From contig JANQPH010000033.1 of the NCBI GenBank assembly GCA_028285405.1, forward strand, positions 1-64,000: 64,000 nt of DNA, read 5' to 3'. The position numbers and the translations under genes are program-made. This stretch comes from Thermoleophilia bacterium (GTDB lineage Bacteria > Actinomycetota > Thermoleophilia > Miltoncostaeales > Miltoncostaeaceae). Below the pieces are notes generated by a model. The model was given only the letters and a program-made list of their open reading frames with translations. It ran no database searches and was not told where the DNA came from. How positions within the stretch are numbered: position 1 is the stretch's first letter; each line of letters begins with the position of its first letter. Positions 57,756 through 64,000 of the stretch are shown one piece after another.

Positions 57756-60299
57756 CTATTCTTGGGCGATCGCCCGCAGGACGTTCAGCTTGGACGCCCG
57801 CCGTGCCGGCAGCGCCGCCGCCAGGACACCGGCGATCGCCGAGAGGACCAGGTAGACGATCAGGTTCGGCCACGGGACCGAGACGACCAGCAGGTCGGGC
57901 GTCACGCTGGTCAGCCACGCGCCGAGGACGACCCCGAGCGCCAGCCCGAGCACGCCTCCGATCAACCCGACGATCACGGCCTCCCACACCACCATCCACC
58001 GCGACTGACCCGGCGAGAGGCCGACGGCCCGCAGCAGGCCGATCTCGCGCGTGCGCTCGAAGATCGTGAGCGCGAGCGTGTTCACGATGCCGAAGATGGC
58101 GATGATGATCGTCAGGGCAAGCAGCGCGAAGACCAGGGTCAGGAGCTGGTTGATCTGGTCCTGCTGGTCCTGCTTGAACTCGTTCTGGTTCTGGACCTCC
58201 AGGTTGGGGAACGCCGTGAGCGCGTCGTCGATCTGCGCCTGCGCCTCCTCGATCGAGACACCCTCGGCGGCGTTCGCGAAGACGATCGTGTCCTGCTGAA
58301 CGGCGAAGCCCTGCTCGTAGTCGGCCAGGGTGATGAAGTAGCTCGACTCGAACGTCGTCTCCTTGAAGATCCCCTGCACCTGCAGCGTCTGGTCGCCGCT
58401 TCGGGCGAACGTCACGTCGATGCTGTCGCCGACCGACACGTCGAGGCTCTCGGACTGGCCCTCGCTGATGGCGACGCCGCCCTCGGTCAGGTCGCCCCAG
58501 CCGCCGGAGCTGAAGTCGGGATCGAAGACCTGCTCGAGCGCCGCCGGGTCCGAGCCGATCACCGCCTCGTCCCGCGACAGCCCTCCGCCCTCGTCCACCT
58601 GGAACTGGCCGAACCGCATGGCGGCGACGGCGCCGACGCCGGGCTCCTGGGCGATCAGCTCGCCCGCCTGAGGGCTGAACGGCGTGAAGCTCTGACCGGG
58701 GCTGCGGATGATGAAGTCGGCCGGGAACTGGTCGTCGAGCAGCCGGTCCGTCGAGGCGACGAGCGACGCGCTGAAGATGTTGGCGACCGCGACGAGCGCG
58801 AGGCCGATCATCAGGGCGGCGGCGGTGCGCGCCGTCCGGCGCGGATCGCGCATGGCGTTCTCGCGCCCGAGCTTGCCGGCGACCCGGCCGATCGACTGGA
58901 GCGGGCGACCGATCCAGCTGGCGAGCGGCCTCGCGGCGACCTGCGACAGGATCGCGACGCCGACGAAGATCAGCAGCGCACCCACGCCGATCGAGCCGAA
59001 GATCAGCGGGGTGTCGTCGAGCGACGGCCCGCCGAAGAAGAGCGCCGCCCCGAGCGCCGTGACGATCGTTCCGCCGATGATCGTGCTGCGCGAGGACTCG
59101 TGCACGTCGGGTCCGCCTTCGCGCAGCGCCGAGACCGGCGGGATGCCGGCGGCCTTGCGCGCCGGCAGGTACGCGGCGATCAGCGTGACGACGATCCCGG
59201 TGGCGAGCGAGACGATGATCGTCCGCGGCAGGAACTGCAGCGTCGTCGTGGGCAGCTCGAAGCCGGTGGCCTTGAACACCTCCTGTAGCCCGGCCGCGAC
59301 GCCGAGCCCGAGGAAGAGACCCGCCACCGAGGCGAGCACCCCGACCACCACCGCCTCGGCCATGACCATTCGGGTCACCTGGGCGCCGCTCGCGCCGACG
59401 GCGCGCAGCAGCGCCAGCCGGCGCACGCGCTGGGCAACCGTGATCGAGAACGTGTTGAAGATGATGAAGGCGGCCACGAACACGGCGATGAAGCCGAAGG
59501 CCTGGAGCGCGATGGTCAGGAAGCTGAGCTGATCCTTGATCGCGTTGGCGTTCTCCTCCTCGACGCTCTGCGCGCTCACCGCCTCGACCCCGGACGGGAG
59601 GGTGTCGTCGATGCGGCTCACGAGCGTGTCGACGCTCACGCCCTCGTCCGCCGCGACCGAGACCGAGTCGACCTGGCCATCGAGGCCGAAGAGGCGCTGG
59701 GCCGTCTCGAGATCCCAGAGCGCCGTCGTCGCCCCGGCCAGGTTGTCGTCGTCCCCGAAGCCGGCGATGCCGACGAGCTCGAACTCCCTGGTCGGCTCCT
59801 GGGTGATGATCGCGACCCGGTCGCCGATCGAGTAGCCGCCGTCGCTGGCCGAGCCCGCGTCGATCACCACCTCGTCCGCGGTCGCGGGCGGGCGGCCCTC
59901 CTTGATCGTGTACGGGTTGAGCTCCTCCTCGGTGGCCCACGAGGCGCCGAACTGCGGAGCGCCGCCGGTGGTGAGCGCGTCGCCGTCGCGGTCGAGGATA
60001 ACCGCGCCGTTCAGGAGGACCCCGCCTTCTGCGGCCGCGACGCCGTCGACCGCCGCGACCTCGCTCACGAGGCCGTCGGAGATCGGCGCCGTCACATCGG
60101 GCGCGACCTCGGTCTCGGACCGGACGATCACGTCCGTGCCGGCGAAGGCGTCCTCGAAGATCTCGTCGAACGTCTTGTTGAGCGTGTCGCCGAGCACGTA
60201 GCTGCCCGACACGAAACCGACGCCCAGGACGATCGCGACCGCGGTGAGGAGCAGCCGGACCTTGTTGGCCAGCAGCTCGCGTAGCGTGATGCGGAGCAT
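57756..60299 (-). CDS. ABC transporter permease, FtsX/MacB family with two FtsX units
   Basis: 847 residues: an N-terminal membrane segment (LLLTAVAIVLGVGFVSGSYV), an extracytoplasmic MacB_PCD-like domain (to about 250), a block of three to four helices, a second FtsX unit starting GRENAMRDPRRTARTAAALM, a second periplasmic-like domain, and final helices ending in PARRASKLNVLRAIAQE. Such eight- to ten-helix proteins extrude lipids, lipoproteins or peptides, or transmit mechanical signals. It is 8 bp after its ATPase gene and 45 bp before the two-component pair. Confidence 0.92.
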   Translation of the reverse strand: MLRITLRELLANKVRLLLTAVAIVLGVGFVSGSYVLGDTLNKTFDEIFEDAFAGTDVIVRSETEVAPDVTAPISDGLVSEVAAVDGVAAAEGGVLLNGAVILDRDGDALTTGGAPQFGASWATEEELNPYTIKEGRPPATADEVVIDAGSASDGGYSIGDRVAIITQEPTREFELVGIAGFGDDDNLAGATTALWDLETAQRLFGLDGQVDSVSVAADEGVSVDTLVSRIDDTLPSGVEAVSAQSVEEENANAIKDQLSFLTIALQAFGFIAVFVAAFIIFNTFSITVAQRVRRLALLRAVGASGAQVTRMVMAEAVVVGVLASVAGLFLGLGVAAGLQEVFKATGFELPTTTLQFLPRTIIVSLATGIVVTLIAAYLPARKAAGIPPVSALREGGPDVHESSRSTIIGGTIVTALGAALFFGGPSLDDTPLIFGSIGVGALLIFVGVAILSQVAARPLASWIGRPLQSIGRVAGKLGRENAMRDPRRTARTAAALMIGLALVAVANIFSASLVASTDRLLDDQFPADFIIRSPGQSFTPFSPQAGELIAQEPGVGAVAAMRFGQFQVDEGGGLSRDEAVIGSDPAALEQVFDPDFSSGGWGDLTEGGVAISEGQSESLDVSVGDSIDVTFARSGDQTLQVQGIFKETTFESSYFITLADYEQGFAVQQDTIVFANAAEGVSIEEAQAQIDDALTAFPNLEVQNQNEFKQDQQDQINQLLTLVFALLALTIIIAIFGIVNTLALTIFERTREIGLLRAVGLSPGQSRWMVVWEAVIVGLIGGVLGLALGVVLGAWLTSVTPDLLVVSVPWPNLIVYLVLSAIAGVLAAALPARRASKLNVLRAIAQE

Positions 60300-60307
60300 C
60301 CCTGCGC

Positions 60308-61063
60308 TCAGCCGAGCGTCTTCATCCGGTCGAGGACCGCATCGGCCGTGGGGTCGGTCATCGTGTCGACGATGTGACCGTCAGCGAGGAAGAGCACCCG
60401 GTCCGAGTACGCGGCCGCGGTCGGATCGTGGGTGACCATCACCATCGTCTGGTCGAACTCGTCCACCGCGCGCCGCATGAAGCCGAGCAGATCCGCGCCG
60501 GACTTGGAGTCGAGCGCGCCGGTGGGCTCGTCCGCGAACACGATCCGCGGCCGGGACGCGAGCGCGCGCGCCGCGGCGACGCGCTGCTGTTGACCCCCGG
60601 ACAGCTCGGTCGGCCGATGGGTGAGCCGATCGGCGATGTCGACGGCGCCGACCACGGTGTCGAACCACTCCTCGTCGACCTTGCGACCGGCGATCTGGAA
60701 CGGGAGCGTGATGTTCTCGCGCGCGGTGAGCGTCGGGACCAGGTTGAACGACTGGAAGATGAAGCCGATGTAGTCGCGGCGCACCCTGGTGCGGCGCTTC
60801 TCGCCGAGCCGTGAGAGCTCGATGTCGCCGAGGAAGGCCTGTCCGCTCGTCAGCGAGTCGAGCCCCGCCATGCAGTGCATCAGCGTCGACTTGCCGGAGC
60901 CCGAGGGTCCCATGATCGCCGTGAAGGCCTGCGCCGGGAACTCGACGTCGATCGCGTCGATGGCCCGGACCTGGGCGTCGCCCTCCCCGTAGACCTTGGT
61001 CGCTCCGACCGCTCGCGCGGCGGCCTCGACCCGGGCCTCCTCGACCCCGTCTGCTCCCGACAT
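60308..61063 (-). CDS. ABC transporter ATP-binding protein, MacB/LolD type
   Basis: 251 residues. Walker A GPSGSGKST, the family-specific YIGFIFQSFNLVPTLTAREN, signature LSGGQQQRVAAARAL, Walker B RIVFADEPTGALDS and switch His in MVMVTHDP. It works with the FtsX-type permease encoded next. The first 18 residues are acidic and poorly conserved. No ribosome site is obvious before ATG 61063. This gene begins the ATPase - permease - kinase - regulator set. Confidence 0.93.
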   Translation of the reverse strand: MSGADGVEEARVEAAARAVGATKVYGEGDAQVRAIDAIDVEFPAQAFTAIMGPSGSGKSTLMHCMAGLDSLTSGQAFLGDIELSRLGEKRRTRVRRDYIGFIFQSFNLVPTLTARENITLPFQIAGRKVDEEWFDTVVGAVDIADRLTHRPTELSGGQQQRVAAARALASRPRIVFADEPTGALDSKSGADLLGFMRRAVDEFDQTMVMVTHDPTAAAYSDRVLFLADGHIVDTMTDPTADAVLDRMKTLG

Positions 61064-61128
61064 GCAACCTCCGTTTTCGGCTTGGAGAGGCTACCTGAGG
61101 CCTCGCCCGGCACCGGTTAAGGGTTGGA

Positions 61129-62310
61129 CTAGGCGAGCACCGACGGGATGATCGTCTCGAGGGTGTCGGTCAGCCCCGTCAGATCCTCCGAGCCGATCAC
61201 GAGCGGCGGCAGGAACCGCACCGTGCGCGGACCGGTGGCATTCGCCAGGTAGCCGGCCCGAAGGAGCTCGTCGACGAGCTCGGCGCCGCGCGCGCGGGGC
61301 AGGTCGATCGCCAGCATCAGGCCGCGCCCCCGTGCCTCGCTCGCGAGGCCCTTCTCCACGAGCGACTCGAGTCGCTGGAGCGTCCTGGCCCCCAGATCGC
61401 GGACACGATCCTGCAGCTCGCCCCGGGCCAGCACGCCACACGCGGCGAGGGCCGCGGCGCACGCCAAGGGGCCGGCGGCGAAGGTCGATCCGTGATCGCC
61501 GGGCGAGAAGCTGTCCGAGAGCTCGGGCGTCGCGACGATCGCGCCGATCGGCACCCCACCGCCGAGGCTCTTTGCGAGGCACATCACGTCGGGCGTGATC
61601 GGCGACTCCTGGTAGGCGAACAGCGGACCCGTGCGGCTCAGCCCGGTCTGGATCTCGTCGACGATCAGGATCGCGCCGGTCTCGTCGGCGAGCCGGCGCG
61701 CGCGCAGCAGCATCTCGTCGGGCACCGGCCACACGCCGCACTCGCCCTGCACGATCTCCAGCACGATCGCCGCGGTCCGCTCGCTGACGGCTCGCTCGAG
61801 GCCCTCGACGTCGGCTCGGTCGACGTGGTGCACACCAGGCATCAGCGGGACGAACGGCTCCTGCTTGGCCGTCTGACCGGTCAGCGACAGCGAGCCCATC
61901 GTCCGACCGTGGAAGCCGTCGGTGAGCGCCACGAACTCGTCCCGCCCCGGCCGCGCTCGCCGCGCGAGCTTCAGCGCCGCCTCCGAGGCCTCGGCGCCCG
62001 AGTTGCAGAAAAACACCTTGCCTCCGAGCGACGAGCCGCTGATCCACTCGGCCAGCCGGATCATCGGCTCGGTGTAGTAGAGGTTCGACGCGTTGATCAG
62101 CGTCTTCGCCTGCTCGGTGATCGCGGCGACGACCTCCGGGTGACAGTGCCCGACGTTCGACTGTGAGATGCCGGACATGCAGTCGACATAGCGTCGCCCG
62201 TCGCGGTCGAACAGCCACGCCCCCTCGCCGCGCACGACCTCGATCGGCTGGCGGGCATACGTCGGCATCACGACCGCGGCCTCTCGCGCGACGAGGCGCT
62301 CGTCGATCAT
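61129..62310 (-). CDS. argD: Acetylornithine aminotransferase
   Basis: 393 residues, fold-type I class-III aminotransferase: YVDCMSGISQSNVGHCHPEV, FFCNSGAEASEAALKLAR, FHGRTMGSLSLTGQ, LIVDEIQTGLSRTG, and the PLP lysine in MCLAKSLGGGVPIGA. With argB 700 bp upstream, the acetylornithine role is most likely. Its ATG overlaps the stop of the amidotransferase gene by 4 nt. It converts N-acetylglutamate semialdehyde and glutamate to acetylornithine and 2-oxoglutarate. Confidence 0.93.
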   Translation of the reverse strand: MIDERLVAREAAVVMPTYARQPIEVVRGEGAWLFDRDGRRYVDCMSGISQSNVGHCHPEVVAAITEQAKTLINASNLYYTEPMIRLAEWISGSSLGGKVFFCNSGAEASEAALKLARRARPGRDEFVALTDGFHGRTMGSLSLTGQTAKQEPFVPLMPGVHHVDRADVEGLERAVSERTAAIVLEIVQGECGVWPVPDEMLLRARRLADETGAILIVDEIQTGLSRTGPLFAYQESPITPDVMCLAKSLGGGVPIGAIVATPELSDSFSPGDHGSTFAAGPLACAAALAACGVLARGELQDRVRDLGARTLQRLESLVEKGLASEARGRGLMLAIDLPRARGAELVDELLRAGYLANATGPRTVRFLPPLVIGSEDLTGLTDTLETIIPSVLA

Positions 62311-62990
62311 CGGGCGCTCACCACCCTCGACAGGAACCGCTCCGCGACGAGCCGGCCCGGCCCCTCGAGCGGCACCGGATCGGGCGCCGACCCGGCCGCG
62401 AGCCGCGGTGACCACTCCTCGGCGAGCGACTCGTCGACCTCGAGGTGGAACTGCAGCCCCCATGCGCTGCCGACGCGGAAGGCCTGGTTCGCGTAGCGAT
62501 CGTTTCCCGCCAGGCGCGTCGCTCCGTCGGGAAGGTCGAATGTGTCGCCGTGCCAGTGAAAGCACGCCAAGGAGGGGCCGAGGCCGGCAAGGAGCGCATC
62601 CGCCCGCGCCTCGGGCGCGAGCTCGACGGCCCCCATGCCCACCTCCTCCCCGTCGCCCGCGTACACGGCGGCGCCGAGGGCCCTGGCGATCACCTGAGCG
62701 CCGAGGCAGATGCCGAGGACCGGGCGACCGGCGTCGACGAAGGCGCGAACGCTCTCGCGCTCCTCCTCGAGCCAGGGGTGCTCCGAGACCTCGTCGACGT
62801 TCATCGGCCCGCCCATCACGATCAGGGCGTCCGCCTCCGCCAGGGTCGGGACCGGGTCACCGGCGTCGAGCCGGCGCACGTCGGTCGCCAGGCTCCGCGC
62901 CCGTGCGACCGCCAAGAGCAGGCCGGGGTGCTCGAAGGGAACGTGCTGGGTGACGGCGAGGACGGGGCCCCCGTTCTCGCCACCGCTCAC
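62307..62990 (-). CDS. Class I glutamine amidotransferase-like protein inside the arg operon
   Basis: 227 residues from GTG 62990. Catalytic triad as in class I GATases: C95 in VLGICLGAQV, H182 and E184 in GLQFHLEVDE. It belongs to the stand-alone GuaA-like group (IVMGGPMNVDEVSEHPWLEE). It overlaps argB before and argD after by 4 nt each, so the three are translated together. No synthetase partner is adjacent; a role in supplying ammonia or cleaving a gamma-glutamyl bond for arginine or carbamoyl-phosphate synthesis is a guess. Confidence 0.88.
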   Translation of the reverse strand: MSGGENGGPVLAVTQHVPFEHPGLLLAVARARSLATDVRRLDAGDPVPTLAEADALIVMGGPMNVDEVSEHPWLEEERESVRAFVDAGRPVLGICLGAQVIARALGAAVYAGDGEEVGMGAVELAPEARADALLAGLGPSLACFHWHGDTFDLPDGATRLAGNDRYANQAFRVGSAWGLQFHLEVDESLAEEWSPRLAAGSAPDPVPLEGPGRLVAERFLSRVVSAR

Positions 62991-63865
62991 GGAACGACCT
63001 TCGTCCCGATGCCCGCCTCGGTCAGGATCTCGATCAGCACCGCGTGGGGTTGGCGGCCGTCGATGATGTGGGCCGCTCTCACCCCGGATCGCAGCGCGTG
63101 CGAGACGGCCTCCAGCTTGGGGATCATCCCCGTGCTGACCGCCCCGCCCGAGACCATCTCCTCCACCTTGGCCAGATCGCACTCGCTGATCAGGCTGCCC
63201 GCGTCCTCGACGTCCGCGTAGAGGCCCTCGATGTCGGTCAGGAAGACGACCTTCCGCGCGCCGAGCGCGGCTGCGAGCGCCCCGGCGACCGTGTCGGCGT
63301 TGATGTTGTAGCTCTGCCCGCTGGCGTCGATCCCGACCGACGCCACGACGGGAACAAAATCCGAGAGACGGTGCAGGACACGCGCGTCGATGTGCTCGAC
63401 GCGCCCGACCCAGCCGAGGTCACCCTCCTCGGACTCGGCCTTGGTCGCGGTGATGAGCCGCGCGTCGTCGCCGGCGAGCCCGACCGCCGCGGCCCCGGCA
63501 ACGGTGATCTGGCCGACGATCTCCTTGTTGATCTTGCCGACCAGCACCATCTTCACCAGCTCCATCGTGGGCGCGTCGGTCACACGCAGCCCCCGCACGA
63601 ACCTCACCTCGAGCCCGAGGCGATCCGAGTAGCTCGAGATGTCGGGCCCGCCGCCGTGGACGATCACCGGCTGCATCCCGACCAGCTTCAGCAACGCGAC
63701 ATCCCGCGCGAACGAGGCCTTCAGCTCGGGGGCGGTCATCGCCGCTCCCCCGTACTTGATCACGATCGTCGCGCCGGCGAACTCGCGGATGTACGGCAGC
63801 GCCTCGAGGAGCACCCCGATCCGCTCGTCCGCGTCTCCCGTGCTCTGGCTCGCTGACTCGCCCAT
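62987..63865 (-). CDS. argB: Acetylglutamate kinase
   Basis: 292 residues. Amino-acid kinase fold: IVIKYGGAAM, QPVIVHGGGPDISSY, and YNINADTVAGALAAALGARK followed by VVFLTDIEGLYAD. It phosphorylates N-acetylglutamate, the second step of arginine synthesis. The Lys/Gly residues for ATP and the VxGLRVTDAPTME acetylglutamate segment are intact. ATG 63865 fits the family; ribosome site weak. Next on this strand come the amidotransferase and argD genes. Confidence 0.96.
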   Translation of the reverse strand: MGESASQSTGDADERIGVLLEALPYIREFAGATIVIKYGGAAMTAPELKASFARDVALLKLVGMQPVIVHGGGPDISSYSDRLGLEVRFVRGLRVTDAPTMELVKMVLVGKINKEIVGQITVAGAAAVGLAGDDARLITATKAESEEGDLGWVGRVEHIDARVLHRLSDFVPVVASVGIDASGQSYNINADTVAGALAAALGARKVVFLTDIEGLYADVEDAGSLISECDLAKVEEMVSGGAVSTGMIPKLEAVSHALRSGVRAAHIIDGRQPHAVLIEILTEAGIGTKVVP

Positions 63866-63878
63866 CGAGCGAGAGAGG

Positions 63879-64000
63879 TTAGCGGCCGCCCCCACCGCCG
63901 CGCGCGCGCCCCTCGACCATGAGCTCCAGCCCCTCGAGCGCGACCTCACCGGGGTCGGCCAGACCGGCGGGCAGCACGAGGACGACCTCTCCGGGCGATT
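63879..64000 (-). CDS. C-terminal end of an unidentified protein (runs off the window)
   Basis: The minus strand reads SPGEVVLVLPAGLADPGEVA, then LEGLELMVEGRARGGGGGR and a TAA at 63879-63881, 13 bp before argB. Composition and the hydrophobic VVLVLPAG strand look real, but the 40 visible residues do not match the usual argJ or argC C-terminus that I would expect before argB. The rest of the gene is outside the window. Confidence 0.4.
   Translation of the reverse strand, partial: SPGEVVLVLPAGLADPGEVALEGLELMVEGRARGGGGGR

Noticed and set aside
56508-59288. A 926-codon open frame on the plus strand across the kinase and FtsX-type permease genes
   Set aside because: It is antisense to two clear genes and encodes a His/Asp/Arg-rich low-complexity sequence.
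1-64000. CRISPR arrays, tRNA/rRNA genes, prophage or transposase genes
   Set aside because: No regularly spaced repeats, no cloverleaf-type GGTTCRA motifs outside the TPP riboswitch, and no recombinase or phage structural proteins were seen.

Overview
The window is 64 kb of very GC-rich, gene-dense bacterial chromosome. GTG and TTG starts are frequent, several genes look leaderless, and 4-nt start/stop overlaps are common. A high-GC actinobacterium is the best fit, probably class Thermoleophilia (Solirubrobacterales-like). This rests on gene content: an F420-type LLM oxidoreductase, FprA-type ferredoxin reductase, RamB/PrpR-type regulator, DUF4389, and archaeal-type phosphoglycerate mutase. 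It is an inference, because no rRNA is present. I found no tRNA, rRNA, CRISPR array, transposase, integrase or phage gene. The region reads as core chromosome with metabolic islands.

Layout. 1-3.1 kb: the start of a PIG-L deacetylase, a MerR/B12-fold regulator, and a DrrAB-type ABC exporter. 3.1-10.1 kb: an LLM oxidoreductase, methylmalonyl-CoA mutase with its GTPase chaperone MeaB, and a divergent pair of a shortened PrpD-like protein and a PrpR/RamB-like regulator, making a propionate-related block. 10.1-16.7 kb: a DUF389 membrane protein, then a one-carbon amide module of formate dehydrogenase, LysR regulator, formamidase, FmdB-like protein and urea/amide channel. 16.7-20.2 kb: a metal ABC transporter behind a Zur/Fur-like box, a CtaG-like protein and a solitary DNA methyltransferase. 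20.3-29.7 kb: pgi, a J-domain protein, small conserved proteins, PilZ, infA, a Lin0512/ABC-2 operon, a SAM methyltransferase, SRPBCC and cyclophilin proteins, and a TPP-riboswitch-controlled thiamine-precursor binding protein.

30.2-37.2 kb: a complete TroABCD-type Mn/Fe/Zn importer. Its first permease carries a C-terminal DtxR-like winged-helix and dimerisation region, and two near-identical palindromic operators sit before the binding-protein gene and before the ATPase-permease genes. A P-type ATPase that has lost the classical Ca2+ ligands follows. 37.2-42.1 kb: FprA, a TIGR04283-type glycosyltransferase, a small HTH protein, a phosphoesterase-fold/radical-SAM fusion, and a repeat-bearing non-coding stretch. 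42.2-45.3 kb: a translationally coupled pair made of a response regulator fused to a thioredoxin-reductase-like flavoprotein without its CxxC, and a cyclic-nucleotide-binding-domain histidine kinase. 45.3-55.8 kb: phosphoglycerate mutase, a 285-bp element with perfect 20-bp terminal inverted repeats, a thioesterase, a Cys-rich protein, a methyltransferase, dnaE, a beta-propeller protein, argG, an anti-sigma-type kinase and DUF4389. 55.9-61.1 kb: a two-component system next to a MacB/FtsX-type ABC transporter. 61.1-64 kb: a tightly coupled argB - glutamine amidotransferase - argD cluster.

How the genes work together. The formamide module would turn formamide into ammonium and CO2 plus NADH. 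The mutase and MeaB route propionyl units to succinyl-CoA while PrpR senses short-chain acyl status. Two metal importers answer to two different operator types. The strongest candidates for something little described are the redox two-component pair (42.2-45.3 kb), the phosphoesterase/radical-SAM fusion (39.9-41.6 kb) and the permease-regulator fusion with its shared operators (30.3-34.4 kb).
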